Shown: positions 34,076-41,425, counted from the stretch's first letter. The stretch: DNA of 41,827 nt from an uncultured Acetatifactor sp. (GCA_910578815.1 CAJTSE010000026.1:1-41827); one strand, 5' to 3'. The notes: a model not told the origin generated them from the sequence alone. A program made the numbers and translations.

Positions 34076-34528
34076 TTACAATAATTCTGTCGTCCAATTC
34101 AGCTCCTGAATCAGCTCGTCACATTCCCGCAATTCCTTGGACAGCTTATCCACTGTTTTCTGAATTTCGGATACCGGTACCGTACTTTTGATCTTGATTT
34201 CGGAGTGCGTCATACGCCTTACCTTGCTGCTGGCGTTATCCAGAAAATCCCTCATGATCTGAATCCTGCTCTTTAAGCAGTCCCTGTGCGCCAAAAGCTC
34301 GGTTATACTCCTGCCCTCGCGGATGGTGCTGCTGTTAGTCAGATTAATTCTGGCGATCAATTCCTCCATCCTCCGGACAACTCTGTCCAGCTCCGCCAAA
34401 AGATCTTCCGGTGCCTCTGCCGGTTCTTCGCCCTCCTGCACTTTTGCATTTTGATTCAGCCTGCCCCCCAGCTCAGCCAGCTTTTTTTGCAGGTCTGCTC
34501 TTTCCGATATTGCCGTTGCCAGTTTCAT
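34076..34528 (-). CDS. DIP1984-family protein
   Basis: A 150-residue, helical, charged protein that matches the DIP1984 family end to end: MKLATAISERADLQKKLAEL at the start, NAKVQEGEEPAE, then LIARINLTNSST, SEIKIKSTV and the conserved end ELNWTTELL. The biochemical role is not established. ATG 34526-34528 follows AGAGGAAAC; eight more upstream codons are open but lie in a leader hairpin. It is followed by a tRNA-like RNA and preceded by three consecutive hairpins, which points to an RNA-related role by context only. Confidence 0.85.
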   Translation of the reverse strand: MKLATAISERADLQKKLAELGGRLNQNAKVQEGEEPAEAPEDLLAELDRVVRRMEELIARINLTNSSTIREGRSITELLAHRDCLKSRIQIMRDFLDNASSKVRRMTHSEIKIKSTVPVSEIQKTVDKLSKELRECDELIQELNWTTELL

Positions 34529-34543
34529 GTTTCCTCTCATTCC

Positions 34544-34628
34544 GCCGCGCAAGCGGCATCTAAATCTGTGGGAACTTTGGGACGCGCAGCGTCACAAGCT
34601 CCGAGATTGAAAATGACAATTTTCAATC
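34544..34628 (-). promoter_or_regulatory. Three-hairpin leader of the DIP1984 gene
   Basis: Three perfect hairpins: 34605-34628 (10-bp arms GATTGAAAAT/ATTTTCAATC), 34581-34593 (GACGC/GCGTC) and 34544-34557 (GCCGC/GCGGC). An extended -10 (TGT-TATACT, 34722-34727 on the minus strand) lies upstream and could start this leader. Confidence 0.55.
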
Positions 34629-34840
34629 TTCCTCCTGCTGTCTCTGTTCTTCTTATTATTGGTGTTGGTTTCAGCTAAGATTCTTTTAAAACACTTTTCA
34701 CGCATTACATTCACCAATTTCAGTATAACACATTTTACAAGATCCGGAAAAGTAGTTTCAATTGCTTCCGCTGTATCCTCCACAGAAAAACCTAAAGCAC
34801 CGGCAATAGGAGCCGCATACTTAAAGGTCTCACCCATCAT
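34592..34840 (-). pseudogene. Remnant of a phage tail tape-measure protein
   Basis: The first 30 residues (MGETFKYAAPIAGALGFSVE, then DTAEAIE) match the conserved core of tape-measure proteins of TP901-type phages, which set tail length. The similarity then ends abruptly and the frame continues as unrelated text into the DIP1984 leader. The core normally lies hundreds of residues into the protein, so both ends are lost. Its ATG overlaps the stop of the frame at 34837-35139. This marks a prophage relic at the island boundary. Confidence 0.7.
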
Positions 34841-35139
34841 GGATACATTTCCCCTGTTTTTTTCACTTCAACATCTGATGTAAATACACTGTTATCCAGC
34901 ACTTCTTTTGGATTGCCAAATCTGGCTGCGTTTACTATCTCTACTTCACCCAAACCGATACTCTCTTCCTCACTGTCTTTAAGTTCCATTCCATCATTCT
35001 GCCCCTCTGTTCCGAAGCCCCTTTTTGTATCTTGATCCTGTCCTTCTATATCGTATTCTGTTGCAATATCATCAACAGTAGGGGAAATTATTTCTTCTTT
35101 CTGAATTGGCTTAGACGCAATCCTGCCTGTACAGATAGC
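34837..35139 (-). pseudogene. Open frame before the tape-measure fragment, probably decayed phage gene
   Basis: One hundred codons without a proper start, very acidic (QDQDTKRGFGTEGQNDGMEL and DSEEESIGLGE), ending VFTSDVEVKKTGEMYP just before the tape-measure core. An internal ATG would give 50 residues. The upstream end runs into integrase sequence on the other strand, so it was cut by the same junction. Its last part may be tape-measure sequence in a shifted frame. Confidence 0.35.
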
Positions 35140-35773
35140 CTATTTCACAGGACTCAGGCTTGGGGAAGTGGCAGGTCTGACATGGCAGGACATCAACCTT
35201 GAGGAACAATATCTGACAGTCCGCCGGAGTGTCCGTTACAACGGCGCTACCCATAAGCACGAAATCGGCTCGACCAAGAGAAAAAAAGTGCGTACAGTTG
35301 ATTTTGGAAACGCCCTCGCTGACATCTTGAAGAAAGCAAGGAAACAGCAGCTTAAAAACCGTATGCAGTATGGCGAACTCTATCACAGGAATTTCTACAG
35401 GGAAGTTACAGAGAAAAACAGGGTGCATTATGAGTATTACAACCTGCCAATGACAGAAGATGCGCCGGAGGATTATACGGAAATCTCCTTTGTATGTCTG
35501 AGGGAAGATGGCTGTCTTGAACTTCCTGCCACCGTAGAAACAGCCTGCCGGACAGCGGCAAGGAAAGTACCGGAGTTAGAGGGTTTCCACTTCCACACGC
35601 TAAGACATACCTACACAACAAACTTGTTATCAAATGGGGCGCAGCCAAAAGATGTGCAGGAGCTTTTAGGGCATTCGGACGTAAGCACAACTATGAATGT
35701 CTATGCACACGCCACAAGGGAGGCGAAGCGGGATTCCGCTAAACTCTTGGATAAGGTTGTGGGAATGAATTAA
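35105..35773 (+). pseudogene. 5'-truncated tyrosine integrase
   Basis: The frame opens after TGA at 35102-35104, and homology starts near ILPVQIAYFTGLRLGEVAGL. The whole catalytic domain is present: the first Arg in TGLRLGE, the beta-hairpin Lys region (GSTKRKKVRTVDF), HTLRH, LLGHSDVSTT and the Tyr in MNVYAHA. The N-terminal arm-binding and core-binding domains, usually 150-200 residues, are missing. A GTG at 35168 is the first start and would begin after the catalytic Arg, so the gene is probably dead. It is the family found in clostridial conjugative elements and prophages. Confidence 0.88.
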
Positions 35774-35798
35774 GAAATGAAAACTGAATAACAAAAAC

Positions 35799-35839
35799 TT
35801 TCCCTTGTAACTTGCTGATAAGGGCAAAAACAAGGGAAA
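35799..35839 (+). terminator. Hairpin downstream of the integrase, with an alternative fold
   Basis: TTTCCCTTG (35799-35807) pairs with CAAGGGAAA (35831-35839). The same left arm can instead pair with AAGGG (35820-35824). There is no strong T run. The position is also where an attachment site would be expected. Confidence 0.4.
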
Positions 35840-35921
35840 AGGATACATATTTTAAGGTTAGGTATACCGTAAAGCCTTGAAAATAAAGGAAAGTTAAGAC
35901 AGTTAGTAGATAAACTGGAAT

Positions 35922-36017
35922 TTATATCTCTTTTTTGCTCATAAGAGAACAACTGATAGCTACAAATAAACCAATTAAAATCCACGGAAATGCTGCTCCT
36001 AAAAAATCACTAACCAG
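35922..36017 (-). CDS. Possible small membrane peptide with a CTG start
   Basis: A 31-codon frame ends SDFLGAAFPWILIGLFVAIS and CSLMSKKEI: one transmembrane helix and a basic tail, typical of small bacterial membrane peptides. GGAGG lies 8 nt before a CTG (36015-36017). The nearby ATG is in another frame and stops after four codons, so this may be a gene that lost its start. It lies after the KTR gene. Confidence 0.35.
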   Translation of the reverse strand: MVSDFLGAAFPWILIGLFVAISCSLMSKKEI

Positions 36018-36059
36018 ACTTCATTCCTCCTTTAAAATTTCGATTTGTCGCTTTGCTAA

Positions 36060-36251
36060 TCAGTTCTGCGTTTTCATTTCAATCCCTTTAATCACTGTCA
36101 CCTGTAAATCCTTTGCGTTAATCAAACTTTCCTGTCTGCACTTCGGGCAGTAGAGAGGAAAGGTTTTCAGCTCTGTGTCTGCCCGTATCTGCAATCTTGT
36201 CTTATTTCCGCAGACAGGACAGCGTATCCATTCTGAAATTATCTTCGCCAT
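36060..36251 (-). CDS. Cysteine-rich KTR-domain protein
   Basis: A 63-residue protein with two zinc-ribbon-like knuckles: CPVCGNKTRLQIR and CPKC. The KTR motif after the first pair is the family's name-giving feature. These proteins are common cargo of clostridial conjugative transposons; their function is unknown. The start at ATG 36249-36251 has AAGGAG nine nt upstream. It lies 22 nt after the CPBP gene in the same operon. Confidence 0.88.
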   Translation of the reverse strand: MAKIISEWIRCPVCGNKTRLQIRADTELKTFPLYCPKCRQESLINAKDLQVTVIKGIEMKTQN

Positions 36252-36273
36252 AACATATATCTCCTTATCTGAC

Positions 36274-36951
36274 TTAAAAGAAGGCAAACACGGCAACAAG
36301 AGATATTGCATTTCCGAGAATGTGTGAAAAGGTGCTGATAACGCAATTCTCGGATTTTTGATAAATCACCGAGAAAATCAAGCTGTCAATGAATACAGCG
36401 GCAATGTCATAAGCTACAATCCCTATGTTTCCTGTGGCAATATGTCCAGCAGCAAAAACAGCGGATGATACCACTGCACTAACCCAAATCGGAAATAACT
36501 TCTGAGATTTTCCAAAGAAGAATCCTCGATATGCAATTTCTTCTCCAAATGCTGCAATGATAACTTGACCTATCAATAATGCTGTCTTATCAAAAGACAG
36601 TATAGAACTCGTCCGTCCCATTACATGGGCAACAAATTCTCCGCCGAAAATCATATTTCCTATAACAAGCGTTGCAATACCACTCACACTCGGCAGCAAC
36701 ACCAAAAGAAGCACACCCGGCTTTTTGAAATCCGCTGCAATCGTATTGAAACGCAAACCCGATTCAGAACCTCGTGTTTTGCTGACAGCTTCCGTAATGA
36801 AGAAAAACGCTATCCCCACCAATACGGAATATCCTGCTATTGTCGAGGACGGAATAACTTTCGTTAAAGTCAACAGTATCATTACTGTTATACCTATGAG
36901 TGTGAGAATAATACTTTTTTTGTTATTACTTGTAATTTGCTGATTTTTCAT
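36274..36951 (-). CDS. CPBP-family intramembrane metalloprotease
   Basis: A 225-residue membrane protein with about seven hydrophobic segments. The CPBP (Abi/CaaX-like) active-site motifs are present: GEEIAYRGFFF (EExxxR), FAAGHI (FxxxH type) and SHILGNA near the C-terminus. Such proteins process prenylated or membrane peptides and in Bacillota often give self-immunity to bacteriocins. Its ATG overlaps the stop of the TetR gene by 4 nt. Confidence 0.9.
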   Translation of the reverse strand: MKNQQITSNNKKSIILTLIGITVMILLTLTKVIPSSTIAGYSVLVGIAFFFITEAVSKTRGSESGLRFNTIAADFKKPGVLLLVLLPSVSGIATLVIGNMIFGGEFVAHVMGRTSSILSFDKTALLIGQVIIAAFGEEIAYRGFFFGKSQKLFPIWVSAVVSSAVFAAGHIATGNIGIVAYDIAAVFIDSLIFSVIYQKSENCVISTFSHILGNAISLVAVFAFF

Positions 36952-37520
36952 TTCATTTCCTCCTGTGCTGCTAATATTGCCCCTCTGTAAGCCCGTTCTA
37001 AATGAGATTTTATGAGTTCTTCATCATACTCTAATGAATTGTTGGCTATGATACTTGCATATCCATGAGCAAACAGAGAAATTGTTAAAAAAACCTTTTT
37101 GGTCTGCTCAATATTCATGCCTATTGCCTTCTGCATTGCAGAAATAACAGGTACAAGTTCTGGTGAGTCAATCATTTCAAGCAGATTGTTCTCAACTGCA
37201 AAACCCGATTGAAATAGAAAACGGAATAAGTTTGGTTCTTCAACCGCAAATCGAATATAGTTTATTCCGATTCCAAGCATAGCTCCTTTCTGTGGTTCTT
37301 CAATCTTCATCAAATATTCTGTATGATACCAGTCCAATTTTGCATAGACAGCTTTTTTTAATTCCTCAATCGTCGCAAAGTGGTACATAACAGGCTGTGT
37401 TGAACAATTTAGCTTTTTTGCAACAGTCCTTGCATTGATGTTTTCCCCACCTGCTTCACGGGCAACCTCAAAAGCAGCGTCAATAACCATATCTCTTGTG
37501 ATTTTAGGTTTTGGTGGCAT
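36948..37520 (-). CDS. TetR/AcrR-family regulator
   Basis: A 190-residue regulator: the N-terminal HTH (NINARTVAKKLNCSTQPVMY, residues 27-46) is followed by a helical ligand-binding domain. It is coupled to the CPBP protease and KTR genes. A dyad in the spacer of its promoter and a perfect GTTATATAAC palindrome near +10 suggest autorepression. The same dyad recurs at the divergent sigma promoter, so it may also control sigma module 2. ATG is preceded by AAAGGAG. Confidence 0.92.
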   Translation of the reverse strand: MPPKPKITRDMVIDAAFEVAREAGGENINARTVAKKLNCSTQPVMYHFATIEELKKAVYAKLDWYHTEYLMKIEEPQKGAMLGIGINYIRFAVEEPNLFRFLFQSGFAVENNLLEMIDSPELVPVISAMQKAIGMNIEQTKKVFLTISLFAHGYASIIANNSLEYDEELIKSHLERAYRGAILAAQEEMK

Positions 37521-37565
37521 AGCTTTTTCTCCTTTTAATAATTTTGGTTATATAACAAGAATTAT

Positions 37566-37594
37566 ATTGTAAACCGCAAATCTGATTTTGTCAA
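37566..37594 (-). promoter_or_regulatory. TetR operon promoter with operator dyad in the spacer
   Basis: On the minus strand: TTGACA (37589-37594), 17-bp spacer, TACAAT (37566-37571). The dyad CAAAATCAGATTTG (37577-37590) fills the spacer next to the -35. A perfect palindrome GTTATATAAC lies at 37547-37556. Confidence 0.75.
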
Positions 37595-37702
37595 TTCTTA
37601 GATTGAACTTTCACCCAATTTCTTTCTGAAAAACGGTATAACGGTAAATTGTTCAATTTTCTCTAATCAGAAAACACTATAAAGCATGAAAGTAAAAAAG
37701 AA

Positions 37703-37796
37703 GAATGAGAAGGATTCCGTCGTAGTCGGCATTGTGGGAAAATCTAAACTTTTGGATTTTCCCACAATGCCGACTACGGCGGAATCCCTCTCATTC
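37703..37796. repeat. Long near-perfect palindrome
   Basis: The arms 37703-37744 and 37755-37796 are complementary at 40 of 42 positions, with a 10-nt centre that is itself mostly self-complementary. It has no gene and lies between the divergent TetR and sigma promoters. Confidence 0.95.
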
Positions 37797-37822
37797 CTAC
37801 TTACAGTATATCTTGTAGATAG

Positions 37823-37858
37823 CAAAATCTGATTTGTGATGAAAAGATATGCTATAAT
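37823..37858 (+). promoter_or_regulatory. Promoter and operator of sigma module 2
   Basis: An extended -10 (TGC-TATAAT, 37853-37858) has a weak -35 (TGATTT, 37830-37835) at 17 bp. The -35 lies in the dyad CAAAATCTGATTTG (37823-37836), the same 14-mer as in the TetR promoter except for the central base. Confidence 0.65.
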
Positions 37859-37969
37859 TCTTCTGCAAAACAAAAAATTTTATTTTTTTTACAACCAAAA
37901 TGACAAAATCCGTACTTAGTATAGTGGAGGCTGTTTATCTACAAAATAACAAGGAGGTGAAAACATACT

Positions 37970-38527
37970 ATGGATGACGAGACGATTGTAAGTCTTTACT
38001 GGGCAAGAGATGAAAGTGCGATTGCAGAAACATCTTCAAAATATGGCGGGCTTTGTAATCATATCGCAAACAACATTCTCTCAAATTACCAAGACAGAGA
38101 AGAATGTATCAATGATACTTACCTTGCAGTCTGGAACGCAATCCCGGATAAACATCCAAACAGATTTTCCGTATTCTTGAGCAGAATTGTTAGAAATCTG
38201 GCTTTGAAGAAATACGAATATATTTCTGCCGCAAAAAGAAATCCAGCTGTCGTCACATCACTAGAGGAATTAGGTGACTGCGTATCCGGGACAGACAGCA
38301 TAGAGTCGGAAATCGAAAAAAAGCATATCGAAAGTACGATTGATAAGTTCCTCTGGCGGTTAGAGGAAGAAAAACGGACTGTATTTATACGGCGGTACTG
38401 GTATTTTGATTCAATCGAAACGATCTGTAAATATACAGGCTTCAGCCAGAGCAAGGTAAAATCCATGCTTTACGAAATGCGCCGCAAGTTAAAAAAATAT
38501 TTAGAAAGTGAGGGTATCAAAGTATGA
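37970..38527 (+). CDS. Sigma-70 family (ECF-like) sigma factor, module 2
   Basis: A 185-residue paralogue of the sigma factor at 24458-25015, with the same opening (MDDETIVSLYWARDESAIAE) and region 2 words (REECINDTYLAVWNAIPDKH, RIVRNLALKKY). The C-terminal HTH is in SIETICKYTGFSQSKVKSML. Its sequence is more AT-rich than module 1 and lies in the island, so it was probably acquired. ATG is preceded by AAGGAGGTG. It overlaps the next gene by 4 nt, as in module 1. Confidence 0.93.
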   Translation: MDDETIVSLYWARDESAIAETSSKYGGLCNHIANNILSNYQDREECINDTYLAVWNAIPDKHPNRFSVFLSRIVRNLALKKYEYISAAKRNPAVVTSLEELGDCVSGTDSIESEIEKKHIESTIDKFLWRLEEEKRTVFIRRYWYFDSIETICKYTGFSQSKVKSMLYEMRRKLKKYLESEGIKV

Positions 38528-39135
38528 ACAAAAAACAGCTTTCCGAACATATTGGGAACATTGATGACCGGCTTGTTGAACAGGCAGAGAATATCCCAAA
38601 TTACAGACAACTGCATCACCGTCAGACAATAAGACGCTTCCTTACTGCCGCCGCAGCTTTTGTGCTTATGGCTTGCAGCTTTAGTGCAGGCGCGTTTGCC
38701 TTTGCCCGTGAAACAGTGGTTGAAGTGCCAGTAGAACAGGAAATGATAAAGTTGGAAGAAATCAATCTTACACTGATCCTGCCCGATGATTGGAAAGGAA
38801 AATATTCTGTAGAAGCTAGTGGTCAGAATTATATTGTTTATCACACACAGGTCAGAGAAGATGTCAGTGCGGGGATAGACGCATTTGACGGCGGTGTCCT
38901 GTTTTATATCGTCTGCTATGAGGAATCCATGACACCGGAACAATTCATAGAAAAGGGATATGATTTTGTCCAGTACCGTTATCTGTTTTCTACCAGCGAT
39001 AAAACTTACATTCTCTGCTATCCAAGTGACGTACAGTGGAATCCCGAAAATTCAGAACAGGAAACGGAATATCTGGGAATGGAGGGAGAAATAAAAGATA
39101 TTAAGTTTGTGGTTGACAATATCCTTGCGGACTGA
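38524..39135 (+). CDS. Single-span membrane protein, predicted anti-sigma factor
   Basis: The 203-residue protein starts with a cytoplasmic segment, LSEHIGNIDDRLVEQAENIP, which resembles YQGITQINDEIIEEAEN in the module 1 protein. One membrane helix (about 40-61) and an outside domain of about 140 residues follow. The outside domain is not DUF3160; it resembles lipoprotein-like stress domains (LTLILPDDWKGKYSVEASG), but I cannot name it. The ATGA overlap with the sigma gene and the shared N-terminus make an anti-sigma role likely. Confidence 0.75.
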   Translation: MNKKQLSEHIGNIDDRLVEQAENIPNYRQLHHRQTIRRFLTAAAAFVLMACSFSAGAFAFARETVVEVPVEQEMIKLEEINLTLILPDDWKGKYSVEASGQNYIVYHTQVREDVSAGIDAFDGGVLFYIVCYEESMTPEQFIEKGYDFVQYRYLFSTSDKTYILCYPSDVQWNPENSEQETEYLGMEGEIKDIKFVVDNILAD

Positions 39136-39160
39136 AAATGTTTTGAATCTTGAAACAGGC

Positions 39161-39192
39161 ATGGTGGGAATGCTGAACGTAAGGTATTTTTG
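39161..39192 (+). repeat. Left 32-nt inverted repeat flanking the lipoprotein gene
   Basis: It matches the complement of 39794-39825 at 29 of 32 positions. It begins ATGGTGGGAATGCTGAAC and lies between the anti-sigma gene and the lipoprotein gene. Confidence 0.92.
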
Positions 39193-39256
39193 TTCATAAC
39201 CATATAGCTTTAACAGAAAAGTAAGTTTTAGTATCACAATTACATGGAGGTTAAAA

Positions 39257-39769
39257 ATGGGAAACACAAAACAGAAACTATGGAAAAATATTTTGGTAAT
39301 TGGCATTTTATCCGCAATATTACTTTCCGGGTGCGGCAAAGAAAATGTGCCAAAGGAAGAACCACTTATGGGTAGCGGCAGTGAAAGTACAGTGGCAGAA
39401 AAAGACAGTGTGCCGGAAGAAAATAATGCAGAAGCCGAAAAGCCGACAGAAGATACTGCACCCAGTGAAAAGGTTATGGAGCAGGCTATAAGCGAATGGA
39501 AAGAAATGTACGCTTCGTTTTATGAGTATAAGGATTGCTCCGCAGTTCTTGTGGAACGTGAAGAAAATGACGGAACGGTGGACGAGATATTCACACTGGA
39601 TATTACATACTTGTCCGGGCAGCCGGAAAGCGATGAGCCGGAGCATTTCATTGCGGATATGAAAGCAAGCTATCCGGCGGATAATCCAGAGGATATTACT
39701 TTATGGATGGATAACAGCGGCGGGGCAATGACTGATTTCACGCTGTTTAAAGAGTGTGGTCCCGGTTGA
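39257..39769 (+). CDS. Lipoprotein of unknown function
   Basis: A 170-residue protein with a lipoprotein signal: MGNTKQKLWKNILVIGIL, then the lipobox LLSGC with Cys at about residue 26. An acidic, low-complexity linker and a C-terminal domain of about 90 residues (VMEQAISEWKEMYASFYEYK onward) follow. I do not recognise the domain. ATG follows GGAGG. It is the only gene between the two 32-nt inverted repeats and has no counterpart in module 1, so it may be an inserted cassette. Confidence 0.75.
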   Translation: MGNTKQKLWKNILVIGILSAILLSGCGKENVPKEEPLMGSGSESTVAEKDSVPEENNAEAEKPTEDTAPSEKVMEQAISEWKEMYASFYEYKDCSAVLVEREENDGTVDEIFTLDITYLSGQPESDEPEHFIADMKASYPADNPEDITLWMDNSGGAMTDFTLFKECGPG

Positions 39770-39793
39770 CAGGTAATATCCCACTGATATTTC

Positions 39794-39825
39794 CAAAGAT
39801 ACCTTATGTTCAGCATTCCCATCAT
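39794..39825 (-). repeat. Right 32-nt inverted repeat flanking the lipoprotein gene
   Basis: It is the partner of 39161-39192 (29 of 32 positions) and starts 24 nt after the lipoprotein stop. The two could form a long stem in the operon transcript. Confidence 0.92.
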
Positions 39826-39934
39826 ATTTGAATGTTTAATCGGTATATATAAAAACTGCCAGTTGTGTCTGCTAAGGAAGCCGTAACATTGCTTTTGCAT
39901 TGGCAAACTGGAAATATAATATTCAAAATTTGTA

Positions 39935-41425
39935 ATGGGTAACATTATGGAACATGATTTGCAGAAGAAACAGAAACAGGAATTGGAATTATGGAATATG
40001 GTTTCAAGCGGAAAATCAAGGCAGGGGGCAAAAACTCCGAGCAGAACACCGCAAAGAATGAAACAGGAAGTACCGAACCGAAATTACCAAACCATTTCCC
40101 GTTCAAAAAAAACAGCACAGGCAGTTAGACGAAAAAAAGCACGAAAGCGCCGGATACGCTTTTATAGGTTAATGGCAATCATAAGGATAATATTATGCCT
40201 TATAGGAGCGCATACAGTAGCAGACACCATATATGGATGGGTGCATAAAACGCCGGAAAAGGAAGAAGCAGTTGTCCAGGGAGTGTCTCTCCCGGCGCAA
40301 AATGATGAAATAGCTTTTGAAGAATATGATATTACGCTCATGGCAGTCGGTGATAATTTATTACACATGGGGATTGTAAATGCCGGGAAGCAGTCAGACG
40401 GAAGCCGAAATTATGACTTTTTGTTTGACGGAATAGGCGTATTTCTGGAAAAAGCAGATATAAAGATAATCAATCAAGAAACAATATTTGGAGGTAATGA
40501 GCTTGATTTTCATGGTTATCCCAAATTTAACTCCCCAACAGAAGCGGGGGATGCCATAGCCGGGGCAGGATTTAATGTTGTCCTTCAAGCCACAAACCAT
40601 ACGGCAGACCAAGGAATGAGCGGAATGGAAAACTGCATTGATTTTTGGAAAACGCACCCGGAAGTGCTTGTTACGGGTATTCACGAGCCATTGACAGAAG
40701 AAACATATGAAAACCGCATTCCATTATTAAAAGTTGGTGATGATACGTTTGCAATTCTAAATTATACATATGGGGCAAACGGAGAAAGTATATCATCTTC
40801 CGTAAAAGACAGAATGAATATGCTATGTGATGTAGATGAATCAAATGGCAGGATTGATTTTGAAACCCTTAACAAGCAAGTGCTGCTTGATATTTCCGAA
40901 GCAAAAACATTGGCGGATATTGTGATTGTATGCCCGCATTGGGGAACAGAGTATGTGGCAACCCCTTCAAGCACCCAAGAAAAGTTTGCAATGCAAATGA
41001 CAGAAGCGGGAGCAGATATTATTATTGGCACACACCCCCATGTTGTGCAGCCTGTAAAGTGGATTGAAGCCACAAACGGGAATCGGGCATTGTGCTATTA
41101 TTCGCTCGGAAACTATGTGTCAACACAGAAAAATGGACAGAGTATGCTTGAAGGATTGGCATGGATAACATTCCATGTAACAAAAGACGGTATATCTGTT
41201 TCGGAAGAGCAGACAGGCATTATCCCTTTGGTATGTCATTACACAAGTAATCCTACACGTTTTAAACAGGTATATTTGCTTGAAAATTATACAGAAGAAC
41301 TTGCGTCCTCACATGGAATTATATCTTATGGTGGAATATCATTTCATTTGGACGACTGCTTAAAATGGAGTGATGAAATATTAGGCGACTGGGTACTTTC
41401 TGCTGATGAAGTCCTTAGCCCATAG
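39935..41425 (+). CDS. CapA-family metallophosphatase-like protein, module 2
   Basis: A 496-residue protein with a basic cytoplasmic N-terminus of about 75 residues (SRSKKTAQAVRRKKARKRR), one membrane helix (77-98) and an outside CapA domain. The CapA signatures match module 1 in order: AVGDNLLH (137-144), IINQETI, QATNHTADQG, NYTYGANGE, PHWGTE, GTHPHVVQP and YYSLGNYVS. It lacks the FG-GAP-like segment of the module 1 protein. The start is uncertain (39935 or 39947), as neither has a strong RBS. It follows the lipoprotein after a 165-nt gap containing the right inverted repeat. Confidence 0.87.
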   Translation: MGNIMEHDLQKKQKQELELWNMVSSGKSRQGAKTPSRTPQRMKQEVPNRNYQTISRSKKTAQAVRRKKARKRRIRFYRLMAIIRIILCLIGAHTVADTIYGWVHKTPEKEEAVVQGVSLPAQNDEIAFEEYDITLMAVGDNLLHMGIVNAGKQSDGSRNYDFLFDGIGVFLEKADIKIINQETIFGGNELDFHGYPKFNSPTEAGDAIAGAGFNVVLQATNHTADQGMSGMENCIDFWKTHPEVLVTGIHEPLTEETYENRIPLLKVGDDTFAILNYTYGANGESISSSVKDRMNMLCDVDESNGRIDFETLNKQVLLDISEAKTLADIVIVCPHWGTEYVATPSSTQEKFAMQMTEAGADIIIGTHPHVVQPVKWIEATNGNRALCYYSLGNYVSTQKNGQSMLEGLAWITFHVTKDGISVSEEQTGIIPLVCHYTSNPTRFKQVYLLENYTEELASSHGIISYGGISFHLDDCLKWSDEILGDWVLSADEVLSP

